DNA of 64,000 nt from Oxyruncus cristatus (Eukaryota; Chordata; Aves; Passeriformes; Cotingidae): NCBI GenBank assembly GCA_013399855.1, contig VXAY01005627.1, positions 387,312 to 451,311 on the forward strand, in the 5' to 3' direction. Under the pieces are notes generated by a model. That model did no database searches. It saw only the letters and a list, made by a program, of their open reading frames with translations, and was not told the origin of the DNA. Shown here one piece after another: positions 37,801-50,400 of the stretch. Numbering within the stretch: position 1 is the first letter of the stretch; each line of letters starts with the position of its first letter. The translations under genes were made by a program, and so were the position numbers.

Positions 37801-40029
37801 TATTTTGGGGCTTTCTTCTTCTTTTTTACCAATTGGTGAAATGAGGAAAGGGGAGATTACATGATATGAGCAGTGGTCACAGAGTAAGTGTCAGAGCTAA
37901 GAACTACTTGAGCTGGTTTTTTCCATGTCTTGCACCAAGCAAGGCTGCAAGTGTTTGGCATCATCATGAAAGTGATTGCATATGTTTTTTGGGGTTTTTT
38001 TAATCCAGATTGTAATATAAGTATGTGGCATATAATAGTTGTTCTTTTTTATTCGTGTTCAGATTCTTTGTGGTCTTTCAAATGGTATTTACATGAATCT
38101 ATGAAAGAGCAAAATATGATGGACTTTTAAAATAGAAATATTAGGCAATAAATAGTGTAGCTGAAAAATCAATAATAAAATGTAGGTGGCTTTTACTGCT
38201 AATTTAATTAAGTCTGTATCATGTGCAAAATTGCGTAGAGACACATAGGTAGAGCTGCTTACCCATATTGAAATGTAACTCTAATATACTATTTGAAAAC
38301 CAGCTGACGTGAGACTTGCTATAAAAAATGAAATATTCTAAGATATTCAGTATATCTGTGAATAAATGAGATGTGCAGAAGTAAAAAGGGAAAAAACAAC
38401 TTCAAGTTGTCTAAAGAATTACTTGGAGATAATAGAGAGTTTTTGGTTTTTTTCCTTATTGATTATTCCCAGAACTTGAGGTTTCACAGTTAGATTGACA
38501 ACTGAGTTATTTGCCCATACCTAGTGACTGACAACAGATAATGGAAAGGCTTTTACCATGATATAACAGCAGAGAATAATTTCTAATTTACTACTATAGT
38601 TCTCATCAAAAGTACCCCAGCAAAAACAGTAGATTTATCACTTCAATTACTGGAATTTCACATTTAGTTTAAAGAGACATGTTTCTATAATGTGACAGGC
38701 TTTACAGATTCTGAACTTCTTCAGACATTTCAGCTATCAGAGTAATCAGGAAAAGATATAAATGAAAGCAATTGTTTTAGTTTTATAACTTTCAGTGCTG
38801 TCTACTGGCAGGAAACGAAACAAGCCATAAACTGATGGTCTTTGCCAAGTCTATAAAAGGAAAAGACATTCCATATCACAGTCTTTTTACTTTTTTTAAC
38901 CAACTGTCTGATCCTAGGTGAGAATAACATTAAAATAGGATTCAGGTAATATCTACAAATTAACTTTTATACATAAATTTTTTAAATTAGCCACCTAGTG
39001 ATGTAAAATGTTGTTTACCTCAAAATATATTGAGTATATTTTTAATACATTTATTCATATCGCTTCTGTCCAGCTTGCATGCCTCAAGCTACGAGGGAAC
39101 CAAAAGATTAAAAAAAAAGACTAACATAAAAAACAAACAGTCAACAATCATAGGCTTCTGTACTCTAAAAAAAGTCCATGTGAATTATTTTAAATCTGAT
39201 TTAAAATATTCTAAGAGGTAGTGTTTTCTGCTTTTGGGGAAGATGGGGTGTTCACTGCTTTTTTTGAGGAGCAAGTCTGTAATTTTTATAATTCACCCCC
39301 CACTTGTTGGTTGTTCTCACCTTGGGAAACAGCAAATGCTACATGTAAACTGGGGATGTTGGGGTACTTCTTAGGTCCTGGACTTCAATACCCTAGATGT
39401 GTCTCAACTTCATGGCAGGAAATATCTGGCCACAGACGTGCTCCCATGTGCCTCTTTTCTTTTGCTTCATAGAGTGCTTCATAGAGTGCCTGATTTCTTG
39501 TGCAAAGGCAACCTTTGCCTGTAAACTGATGGGGAATTCTGGATGCTCCCCAAAGTGGGTCCCAGGTCAGAGCACTGAGAAACAAAATGCTGGTGTGTGG
39601 GTTTGTGTCATGGCACCCTCCCATCAATCAGCTTAAATGCAGTAAACTAAGCTTAGTGGAGTACTGTGCTATACTTTCCATTTTATGGCAAGATAAATCA
39701 GTGCACCAAAGGAGATCTAATCTGTCTCTAGGTTCACTTCGGGAGATTTGGATCTATCTCCAGATAAATAGCCTTTATCCTAACATTATGCTTATGCAGA
39801 TAGACATACTAGTTCTCCTCAAAATGTCCCTTTTTCAGACAACCCTTGGCAATCCCTCTCATTTCTCATTAAATAAAAGGCATTAAAGGAGGCTTTTATA
39901 ATGGATCCCTACCAGAGAAAGTCAGCATATTTTCGTGTAGGATTCTTAGTTCTTCTGCAAACAGAGCTGTTACTCTTAAATACAGTCTCACTCAGAGATA
40001 TTCCTCCTCTCAGACCAGAGAGCAGGAGT
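34836..40029. other. AT-rich non-coding DNA with pyrimidine-rich patch
   Basis: No gene is recognised. A poly(T) run lies at 36168-36182, and a second, shorter pyrimidine-rich stretch lies at about 36400-36600. The several overlapping frames at 39200-39900 on both strands have no recognised domain. Confidence 0.5.
36168..36182 (+). repeat. Poly(T) run
   Basis: Fifteen consecutive T. It is a simple homopolymer. Confidence 0.95.
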
Positions 40030-40100
40030 GTAGGACTGGGAATCAAACCCACATTGCTTGAGTGCATGCCACCGAAGCCTCCCACTGGTGTGCCAGGTCA
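40030..40100 (-). mobile_element. tRNA-derived SINE head or tRNA relic
   Basis: On the minus strand, an A-box-like TGGC...AGTGG (reverse complement of 40082-40095) is followed about 46 bases later by a B-box-like GGTTTGATTCC (reverse complement of 40039-40049). The B-box matches the pol III consensus GGTTCGANTCC except for one C-to-T change, the usual result of CpG decay. The A-to-B spacing equals that of tRNA genes. The A-box carries extra bases, and I could not fold a complete cloverleaf, so it is a relic and not a functional tRNA. Confidence 0.5.
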
Positions 40101-41039
40101 GGTGTGCTCTATTGTGCTACCCATACAAAGGTCCTAGCGTAGCAAAATACTGTAATAAAGCCTCACCAACTAGTGAAAGCAGTAGGGATTTTCCCTCAGC
40201 TGTTGCAGAATTCATAAATAAGTTCACACAATTATTATATTTGATATAAATTAAATGCCATCACACGTGGTGTCTCTGATGGTCTGATGATTGCTAGGGT
40301 GCAGCTTGTATCACAGAACATACATTTAGTGGCAGAAGGGGAGTTTATCTATTCTACAATATGTGAAAGGGGTCTTATTTAGTATTTGGTGTAGTAGAGT
40401 ACTGTAGTAGTTAAACCAGCTCTACAATTTTATTGCCTGCTACAGCTGAATTTTCAAGAAAGGCTGTGATTTAAATCACAGAAAGGAAGTATCTAAATGC
40501 TATATATGGTGTCAAATGTGCATAAGTGATTGAGCACATCTGTTTATGAGGTACAATACTTGAGTGATAATGTTTATGAGGAGTTCTATTAGGGTGAATA
40601 ACATAGCTGCAGGTTAAATGCCTGTTTGGATTGCTTTTATATCCATCGATTTAAAGTAGATCTAAATAGATTGGTCATGAATTCCAGGTTTGGGGGTTTG
40701 TTTGTTTGTTTGTTTACTCTTACAGAGGCCAGGGAGGAAGTTTTAATTAGTTCTGTGCCAATGAAGTTCTAACCTCTCAACCTTAAGAAAGCAAAACAAG
40801 GGGCCATAAAACCCCGAGGTGGCAGCCCCAAATGAACCTGCAGCTCTTCTCTGGGTTATATAGATTCCACCTCCCAAAATTGAAGGTAGCAGTATTTTGG
40901 AACATGACTAGCATTTTATTTATAATATTCATAAAATAGTATTTCAGACATCTTAACATCAGAAATGCTAAGCCTAAGTTACATTTAGAATAAGTGTTTT
41001 CTTATGAATTTTTTTTTTTCAAATAATTTCATCTCACAG
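40101..41039. other. AT-rich non-coding DNA
   Basis: Contains a (TTTG)n microsatellite at 40697-40715 and nothing else that I recognise. Confidence 0.5.
40697..40715 (+). repeat. (TTTG)n microsatellite
   Basis: Four to five tandem TTTG units after a G run. It is a simple repeat. Confidence 0.95.
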
Positions 41040-42620
41040 TCATGTAGAATGGCAGATGTTTGCAAATCTTGGTGTAAAACTGATTGAAATATTTTAAGAA
41101 AACTGAAATAATGTCAGTGGCAAAATTTATTTTACCAAGTGCAGATGTAAGACATCAAGTTCTCAGACTGATGGCAGAATTAACAAAAAACACCATCTGG
41201 TTCAATAATTATCTGAGAATACCCATATTCTTGGATTTGTTTTAATACCACTTACTTCCCAGCTTTATTTTATCAGTGTTTGCACACCAATGAGACTAGA
41301 TTGTGCAAAATGAAGACTACTTCCATCTGATCATTTTTAAAAAAACAACGTGTTTTTGCATGAATAATGAATCTTTGAATTGTTACTAAACAAGCAAATT
41401 ATTTGCGTATGTGTCACATCGGTTATCAAGTTTGCACATGTGACAGCTTCAACAGCCGTCACATAAAATGCATAGAGCTTGTAACCATATGTTTTTGCTT
41501 GACAAAAAGCTAAAACTCAAGATCAATTTTCAATATGGAATGCACAAATTAACACTTTAAAATGCACCACAAATTTGGCAAAATATGCAGAAATAGCACG
41601 TTTCTAGATATTAACTGGTATCTTTGGATTCGACCTTAAGGTATTCCATCATTTTGATTAAAAGACTGATTTCTCATAAAACCACAGTCTGTTGGAGGCG
41701 CAAAGCCAATGACATTTGAGCATTCATATATTTTCATAAACTTTGAACAATGTCAGTGAGGCACCTCTTCAATCTTGGCCACACAACAGCAGGGTATTCA
41801 ATCTTTCTTTAGCTTAAGACAGAAAATTTGAATATCAGCATAGGGTTATTAATGTGACAGTTCACATGGTGTGCACCATGTTGATTCTTAAAAAGCAGAT
41901 CTGTGGAATGTATAGAGCGCTCTGCTTTGTACTCTTGCTCTTAAAAATCCAACAGAAAGCCTTAAAATGCATTTTTACAGCTTGATCGTTGCATTTTTAG
42001 TAGTAAAACATGAAAAAAATTGACTACAGTTTTACACCTTGAAAGTTCCTGGTATTATTTCTGTGATTATATCATCTGTTGTGTTTAATATTAAAGATGT
42101 ACAACACATCTCATAGTGCATTATTTAGTTCTTTTTGTTTGTGAAAAAATGGCATTAGCAAGTGACTAACCAGCCATGCAGCTAAATATTTAGTTACACC
42201 ACCTCCCCCTTTTTCTTGGCTGACTTAACGTCTGTCCAAATTTATATCATTCCAAATAAACAGACACCCCCCCATGCTTATTTCTTTAAATTCGGATTTT
42301 TGAGTAATGTAATGTTATTCAATGTAAGCATGTCATTTTACATCACATCATGTTGTAGGTCAGACGCAATGTAACTTTTTATGATGCATTGTAAATGACA
42401 AAACATGCTGCAATATGTGATATATATTGGTACGTGCCCCTGATAACATCGCTTTTTCTTTAGAGTGTTGTCGCCTGAGCAGCTTGGGAGAAACCAGATG
42501 GGCTGTGAGGGGAAGATGAGCAATTCTGTCTTGCCCAAACTGCAAATGTGACAACACACTGTTAAGACAGGAGACAGCGAGGTGCATGTGTTAATATAAT
42601 ACAAGGCACCCACAGATGTC
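41040..42620. promoter_or_regulatory. Large candidate conserved non-coding block
   Basis: About 1.5 kb without transposons or long simple repeats and with repeated use of short words such as TGCAT, GCACA and GTCACAT. It includes three GTCACAT/ATGTGAC words at 41413-41419, 41438-41444 and 41458-41464, and an 8-bp inverted repeat ACATGGTG-TG-CACCATGT at 41864-41881. Two nested minus-strand frames near 42338-42613 are short and unrecognised. The texture resembles deeply conserved vertebrate enhancers near developmental genes, but only alignment could show it. Confidence 0.3.
41864..41881. repeat. Inverted repeat, 8-bp arms, 2-nt spacer
   Basis: ACATGGTG and CACCATGT are exact reverse complements separated by TG. 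It may be a dimeric factor site or chance. Confidence 0.8.
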
Positions 42621-43329
42621 CCAAAGTTTTCATTTAAAAAGCACTGTTAAACAAACAAAACCCAGAATCTCATCCTATTTCAGTGACAGTTGGAAGACCA
42701 GCTATTACTCTTACACAAGGTGGGGTAGAAGTCTGGTTTTAGATCCTGGGTGCCTGCTAATAAATACTGGCTACTCCTGTACAGGAAGAAACAAGAAATG
42801 TGTCTTGCAATTCAGCCTTCCAGTTCCCTCAACAATTCCAAATTTACTGTAATAATGTAATATTTCTATAGCATCTCCTATCTTGAAGAATGTTGAAATC
42901 TGTTAGCGTTCTATCACATCCAGAAGGCTTCACTTGCCAGTGAAAACCAGCTGTAGCTGAGGTGAAACATGCAGGGTTTTCAACACAGAGCAGCATTACA
43001 TGACGAATGTAATTTTGAGTTTAAACTGTGGGGGAAACACAGAGAAGAAAAGGGCAGTAGAAAAATGTTGGAACTTTACGAGGACATTCTTACTTTTGGA
43101 AAATGTCCTACAGGAGTCTACCAAAAGTGTCTCACCTGAAAAATTGCACAGCATTTCCACCTACGTGATGCCCCACAGTGATAGCAACAAATGTAGTAAA
43201 ATGTCAGTATTCTTAATAGCTTGAAATGTCCTAGTTAGGACATTACAGAAATAAAAGGCCTCTTTTCCATTGTAGTGTGACCACATGTGTAAGCTGTTCA
43301 ACATTAGGCTTTCACTATTATTAGTTTAC
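42621..43329. other. Non-coding DNA, nothing recognised
   Basis: No repeat or exon is recognised. The frames at 42616-42852 and 43000-43224 lack any known domain. Confidence 0.5.
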
Positions 43330-43465
43330 TCTCCTTGTGTCTTCAGATTGTGAGCCCCTTCAGTGGATTGCTTTCCTGAGCTCCTGTGTTTGTACAGGGC
43401 CTGGCACAATACCCCTAAGAGCAATTACAACATCTGGATTGTAAGTAAAACGCTACTAATGCTGC
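43330..43465 (+). mobile_element. Ancient amniote LINE 3' relic (L2/CR1-L3 type)
   Basis: The stretch contains 'gattgtgagccccttcagtg' (43347-43366), then 'tgtttgtacagggcctggca' (43387-43406), CAATA and a run ending in GCTACTAATGCTGC. This order matches the old LINE tail common in turtle and crocodilian genomes and kin to mammalian L2 ('tgtaagctc...tgtacagcgcctagcacaat...gctactgtaat'). It is heavily diverged, so the exact family is uncertain. Confidence 0.6.
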
Positions 43466-46400
43466 TTAATGCCATGCAGGGGTATCACTTCATTGCTGAC
43501 TGAGAAGCTAAAGCAGCATGAAGAAGGCTCATCACTAACTTTTCTGTGCACTGGTGAAGAATTCTTCTGTTTCATCTCTACCAGTTTCCAAGATTACCGA
43601 GGTTGTAGGCATAATGTTGGACCTGCAGACCAATTTGTGATGCTGGTTTTAAGTGGTGTTACCCATCCATGGGTTTGGATGCACGTGTATTTCTCAATTG
43701 ATTACATACTCTTTTCTTGTTGTGAGGTTGGATGGACTGAATTTTTCACAAATGGCAGAGTCGCACACAGTTACTTAAACAAAAAGTAGTAAACTACATC
43801 CAGAACCCTATAAAAAAGCAAACACTAATAATTGTGTATACTTGGAAGGGTGTGGCTAGGTAACATTTTTCACAAAAATTAAATTTGGTTTACATTTTGT
43901 TTTTAGTCTTGGTCCATATCTTTGCAACACTTTACATTTTCTGTGCCTTCTCCTGCCTGTGTAGTTGATCAAGTTGTTCACCCAAGTCTTTTTGAGAGTT
44001 TTATTTGAGTTCTGTTCTCTTCAACTGTATAAAAGTGAAAGCATAGCAAAAAAAAAAAAAAAAAGGGCAGTAGAAAATTATTTGATGTAATGGTTAAAAA
44101 TGCCTTAATTTGAAGAAGAAAGACTCTTCTTTCATGGTTTCGAGGTCTTTATTGAAGCCTTCTAGCAGTGAAGGGTTTTTTTTTTCTTTTTTCCCAGTAC
44201 TTCTAAGGATAATGTTGCTATATAATGAAAGAATCTACAGGACAAAATCCTGTTTTAACACAGATACTATGTAATGGCTCTCTTCTTGTGCGGTTGTGAC
44301 GAGAGCTATGTGAATGGCTGAGCTATTCCAAAAGGCCATATTTTTATTCTGAGTTGAGAATAGCTGTGGGAAGACTAAGAGCTTCTTGATGCTGCTTCTT
44401 TTTCCACTAACTTTTCTTCTTTCTTATTCAGCTGCAGTAGAAATTGGGTGGGAATTGATAATCCTTTAGGAATGTAGCTTTTGACACTTATCTGGTGGAT
44501 GATAATTAATGCATTCCAAGAGGATTATCATAGTGGACTATAGTTATAAAAGAGTGACATTCCATTTATGTGGAGTGAAACTTTAATATATGGCTGTCTC
44601 TACGTCTTTTTAAGTGAAATCTTCAACCTCTCAACTCCAGTCAGTGTAGCTCCACCCAGTCCAGCTGTAATGAGAGCCACTGTGGGCACAAGCAGGTTTT
44701 ACCAGTGTGTTTCCATGCCTTAGAAGCACAGAAAACCCCAAAATGTTAGTTTTAACACAGCATGTATGTAATTGTTTCTGAGAAATTTGGGATGAAGCAC
44801 TTTGTTTGTTGACTTCAAGAAGAGTAACGTTTGCAAAGATTTTGAAATAGAGGATAAAGGCGGGGGGCAGTGGGACAGTTCTTTGATTTTTGTAAGCAGC
44901 ATTTTTTATTATAAACTTCACTGTAGTATTGCAATAGAATGAAAGTTTCATAGACAAGTTACTCAGAACTGAGCTATCTTTAAAAACTTGCAAATTACTG
45001 TATCTCTTCACCAGTAAAGTAGTTATTTTTATGATTTATGATAATGCTTTTGGGCAAGGTTAGCTGATCTGCTCTACTGTCTTTTGTGAAGAGCAAAGCA
45101 GCCTGTTTTCCTGAAATCGATGGAATTTGGGACTGACTTGCCTATCCCACCATTATATGGGACAGAAGTCTGTCCCCCCACATGGGTCTAGGGAACATTT
45201 TGACTCAGTTGAAAGAGCCAGTTTCTTTATGGTTTTGAATACTGGTGGCACGAAGTTTCCCACAGTATTAGGACATGAATGGGTTTTGCATTTATTTAAA
45301 ATAGAGAATATTGATGAGGATGAGAGCTATAAATTATTGCCTTTAGGTTCCAAGTGTTACAGGACATAGTATGGCAGCATCAAAAAGGTTATAACCGATT
45401 ATATTGTACATTGCTGTACAATCTAGGTAATTTTATAACCTTAGAGCAGTAGCCTGCTTTGATTCAACTGCAGAAAAATTGTCAGTGTACGTTTTAGTAT
45501 ACCTTTGCATTTGTTCTTTTACTCTGCTAAGTTAATCTTAGGCAGAAAGTGTTATTAGCCACCAGCCATTTGTCAGGATGGGCTTTGTTTTCTGTTTCAC
45601 TGCACTGACTTCTGCATTGCATTGCAGATGCTATATGGATGCTAACAGGCTCACTGTACTAATCTGTAGCAGCATCCCTCTCTCTCCAGCAAGAAAAATT
45701 CCTTTCTTATATTCCATTAGTATTTTTGTTTGGTTCAGTATTAGAGTATATGGTCTGGTTTTGTGGTTAACTACCTTTCTGCAAAGACCTACTGCCAATC
45801 TGCAAAAAAAAAGTATTTTTCTGTAGAAAAATAAATGAAAGATGTCAGGCAATTCTCAGAACTACAAGACTAGTTTCAGAATCTGTACAGAAGTATTCTG
45901 TAAGGTGCCCAAGTTGAGGTCAAATTCCTCCAATACATCCTGATGCATAGTAAAGATTACATAGATGTTAAATAAGAATTCCATCTCAAAAAATACATTT
46001 CCTTTATCTAGACAACAAATTTGTGTCATGGAATTGTAGGTGTAGGAAATGGAAACAATTTTTAGGGTCCCCTAGTCAAACCCACATGAGATACAGGATT
46101 ACTGAATAAGATCAGTTTCACAGTGCTCTGTCCCATCTTTGCTGTGAAAAGCAAAGATCCATTTAAATTGAAATTTAAAGTAGGTTCAAAAGGAAAGGAA
46201 ACCTCTACATTTGTAAAAGAATGTAAACTCAACATTTATAAGGATCAGAAACTCCTTTTAAATATCATGATGAAAAATTCATCATAACATTGGAGTTGAT
46301 GAAGGGAAGAAGTCATATTTCAATCATTAAAAGCTTAATTTTCAGCCCAATAATTGTATTTTTTCTAATGTACCATTTCATGGAACAGTATGATCCTGTT

Positions 46401-46549
46401 TATATTTTGAATCTCAAGAGTGAAGGTGTTTCTGTTATATTAAAGGGTCTGTTCAACAATATGGTAATAAGTCAGATCTCAGCTGACATATGTTGCAGTA
46501 CTGAATTTACACTCATATAATGGATACAGCCCTAGTATTTTAGACAACG
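43466..46549. other. AT-rich non-coding DNA
   Basis: A 17-base poly(A) run at 44048-44064 is the only repeat called. The minus-strand frame at 44631-45011 (126 codons) has no recognised domain. A weak CR1-like phrase near 46025-46085 was not accepted. Confidence 0.5.
44048..44064 (+). repeat. Poly(A) run
   Basis: Seventeen consecutive A. It is a simple homopolymer. Confidence 0.95.
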
Positions 46550-46625
46550 CCTGACTAAAATTCTTGGTAAGTCCATGGGAAATATTTTTGCTGGTTTCAG
46601 TGGGATTTGGAACAGACCAATAGAA
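46550..46625 (+). mobile_element. Possible ancient LINE 3' relic (L3 type)
   Basis: 'ggtttcagtgggatttggaa' (46593-46612) followed by CAGACC, preceded by 'cctgactaaaattcttgg', resembles the old amniote L3-like tail in which 'ttcaatgggatttggatcaggcc' is typical. The match is short, and the following 46626-46830 is GC-elevated without a named family. Confidence 0.35.
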
Positions 46626-49600
46626 CTCGCATTAAGGGCAGTCCCAAGGCCATCTTTGAGACCGGAGTTTCATTCTGCACACATTGCAAGCCTACCCTCT
46701 CATGAACAACCAGGGCACGCCTTTAGGTTGTCATGTGCTGTGGCATGCCCGATGGATTAGCACATCGCCAGGGTGCCTGGCTAGGCCATCCACAAGTATT
46801 GTGGCAATTATGTGAGAGACAGAGCCGAAATTAGTACCATGAACACAACAAATATGGGAGGTATTTTCAAACTAAGAGGCTCCCTTGAACAAGTAAGTCA
46901 GTGAAAGTCTCCCTGATCTCCTATTACTTTTCTTGGCAATAGAAAATTTTTTACTTTGTCCTCATTTGTTTCATGTCTATATTGTTATCTTTTTTGCACT
47001 TCTAAGAAAATCTCCATTTTATCTGGCCATGGGAGGGTGCCATGATAATTTGATGTTTCTTGCCCCCTTACTTGTAAGAGGTGAGGGTTGCAGTCTGCTG
47101 GCTTTTTGACAGAAGTGAAACATCCTAGATAACTCTGCAGATTGATGTTCCTAATGTAGTGTGGTACCTGAATGTTTTGAAATATTTCAGGTGAAAACTT
47201 GATCTCATCATCACCTTAATGTCCCATTCTCTCCTCTTCCAAAAAAAATTGATGAAGATGCATTCATACAGACACTACATCTGGCTTGATTTCTTTTTCT
47301 CTTTTGGTTTTTAGGTTCAAATAGTAGTAATGATTAATAACATAATAGCTCTGAGACATTTATTTCTTCTCTCAAAAAGGAAGTTAGTAAATTTATTGTT
47401 TCACAAAAGGACATCCGTTTTAAAGTGTATAGGGAAAATGTATCAAAATATTAATTAGACTTTTCTTTTGTTTTGCTAGTTTGCATTAGACAGATGGAAT
47501 TCTGATCTTTAACAGCATCATGACTCATGAAACTGCTTGTGTACTAAAATGCCATTATTAACACAACAGTAGTTTTCAGCAGTTGGTAATTATTGGCATA
47601 ATTAAACATTTATCAAGAAACAAGTATTTATCATTCATTAAACTTTCATTAAAAATCCATCTTAGTACAAGCTAGATTAGCCAGTGATTTTCAAGTGATA
47701 ACTTCTTAACTTCTGGCAGGAACATAGAGCATTTTGATGGCAAAGAAAAGTCGTGTATAATACAACCTTTCAGGTTTTGTAAAGAGTTATAACATTTCAG
47801 ATTTAGGAGTGCTATTTTAAAGCATTCTATAAGACTCAAACAAGAAAGTACTCGGCTATTTTCTGTAGGGTTTACTAAGTGTGGCACTTTTTAACAGTGT
47901 ATTTGGGAAAACAAGATGCCCTTGGCCATGAAAAGCCAGCGCTAAGTTTGCTTTATTAGTGCATTTACAAGACTTAAATTCCCTCACAGCCTGATATATT
48001 TACATATATTGGGACATTAATTTTTTTTTTTGTTAATGGATCATCTCATAAAATCTGCCTCATGATTTTGCAAAAGGATGGAATCTCTGACCAGATATTT
48101 GTAATTGGGAAATCTGGAAGAGATGTCTGGTCCTGATACAGGATTTTCCAACACTTCAATACTTCTTGTCATTAAAGAAGAAAATATGCATATTTTCTTA
48201 TTTAAAAACAAAGACCCATTACATCTCTTAAAGGTTTTGGGTTTTTTTTCGCCGAGTGAAGTATAAGACATTATGCCTGGTCTGTTCAATATTGACCAAT
48301 TCATTGAGGTGGCAGACTGATTATTTTTTTGCATGTTTCGATATGAATAAAGGTAATTTTGTGAATTTCAGCATGCAGAAAAATAAGATTAGTCAATGAC
48401 CTGTAGTTCCCTCACATTCCAGTTATCTTATTTAACTGGTTTTAAGTCTTTTCTCCTTGCTTATTTGTTATTTTCCTCAGTTCTCATCTGCCGTTCCCAC
48501 TAACGCTTATTATCGGGGAAGCACTGGCTTACTTAATCTTACAGCTACCGATTGGCTATCTTACCTCCCAGCCCTTTGTTCCTTCTCTTGCTTATAGGTA
48601 CAATAGGATATATTACTTAACCCCTCCTACACAGTTTTGCAAGAGGTACCAATTTGGCAAGGTTAGTATAAGTTTAATGTGATTGTCTAGATTGTGATGG
48701 AGAAAAAACAGTATTTAGTGAGCAAGACTGTCTCAGAAAGCTCCTTCATGTACATACAAGAGCTTCACATCTTAGCCCATATTCAGCAACTTTGTGTTTT
48801 CTCTTGGGCAAAAAATTTACTGTATCAGTGCTTTTATGTCACAAGAATGAATTGAATTCGTACCCTTTAGTGCAAACAACAATAGACAGAGTGGTAACCT
48901 AGTGGAAAACAAATAGACGCCCCGTCCCTTTTGGGGATTCAGAGAGGTTCAGAAAGATGGAGCTGACGGTAGAGAGGTGGCAGATAAAAACAGGCTGAAG
49001 CAGGAAAGAATCCTGCGGTCATTTATTACCATGCCATCTTCATAGTGTTTGCTGAACCAAGGTGCAGAGTAATGATTCAGACAAATGATGTTAATAATAA
49101 TAGCTGGCCCTTTGGCAAAAATGGAATACCTAGTATTGCAGCATGAGACCTAATCAGATTCTCCAAAACTTGCTTCAGACTGATAGAATTTTTTGTCATC
49201 AGGTTTTCCATCAATAGATTCTCCCTGGATACTATATTTCTAAAGGAAACAAAGTGATAAACCGTTATTTTCCATGAAGGTAAAAACCCCAAGATTTTAA
49301 ATGTTATGATATTTAATTTATAGTTTAAATCTAGTTTTAAAATACCACGTTATTCCTGGTTTGGTTTTGGTGGAATTTGAACTGTTAAAATCAATGGTAT
49401 CTGCAAGGTACTTGTAGTAATGATGGATTACTTGATCACATTTAGAAACTTTCTGGAGTTCATTATCTTTTTTTTCACATAATCATCACAGAATTCCCCT
49501 TATTTATTGTTAGCGAATAATAGCAAGTATGCTTTACAGTATTTTTTGTTGCACTGGTAAAAAGGATCTCCTTATAACACCTAGCTATGGATTTTAAACA

Positions 49601-50079
49601 AGGGATAGTTGCTAGTAACTGCTGATTTGATTAATTCCTTTGGTCTGTTGTTAGGAATTTGTAGGTAAAAGAACATTTACACCCAAAAAAGCTTACTAAC
49701 CATTTTGTACTATTCAGGTATGACATGGTTTTCTTGCTCTTTTTAATAATACCTGCAGGTTTTAGGCAAATAGGTTGCAATTGTTTTTATTAAGTGTTTT
49801 TTCTGTTAACAACATAACCAACATCTGTTTTAATCTAAACATCATCAGACTTATTAATTAGGTACATTTTGGCATCAATTTATCACACATGCTTTGACAC
49901 TTTTGATACTTGAAGCATAAGCTATTATGTGTAAAGAAAAGAAAAAGTATGATTTGGAGTAAGTGTTATACATCATCTGTAGGGGACAATTATGTTGGCA
50001 TGTGGGAGGTTAATGTACACACTCTAGATTCCTTTGCTTGATTTGCTGTTTTCTTCTTCATAACTCTAGGTAAACAGTT
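46626..50079. other. AT-rich non-coding DNA
   Basis: The first 200 bases are GC-elevated, with a 7-bp inverted pair ATGTGCT/AGCACAT (46733-46765). Beyond that I see no gene, RNA or named repeat. Confidence 0.5.
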
Positions 50080-50400
50080 TGTGCTGCTATTTAATGCACA
50101 GGTTAAGTGTAGTTGCAGGCTATTATACATCATTAGAGTAAGTAATATTCAGCTGTGGAAGAAAGATGGAAGCTTTTCACTTGTAGCCACTTGGACATTT
50201 CATTTTTCATCTAGTATGCCACTGCAAAAATTAGTTGTGGCAGGCCTGATGTAATTTATAGCCTGGTACCCTGAAATTAAGCAATGAATCACACCATTTT
50301 GGCTGATTAGAGTTAATGCATTTTTCCTGATGACATATTTTGTAAAACAATGCAGTTTATTCTAAACTTTGCCTTATCAAACCTAGTAATTTCTCACGTC
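50080..50400. promoter_or_regulatory. Candidate conserved non-coding block
   Basis: This is a repeat-free stretch with E-box CAGCTG (50151-50156) and several TAAT and ATTAG words around 50225-50320. The call rests on texture only. Confidence 0.2.

Noticed and set aside
46025..46085. Possible inverted CR1 3' end ('catggaattgtagg...cctagtcaaaccca')
   Set aside because: The spacing and several key words (such as ttggaagggacc) are missing. The resemblance is within chance.
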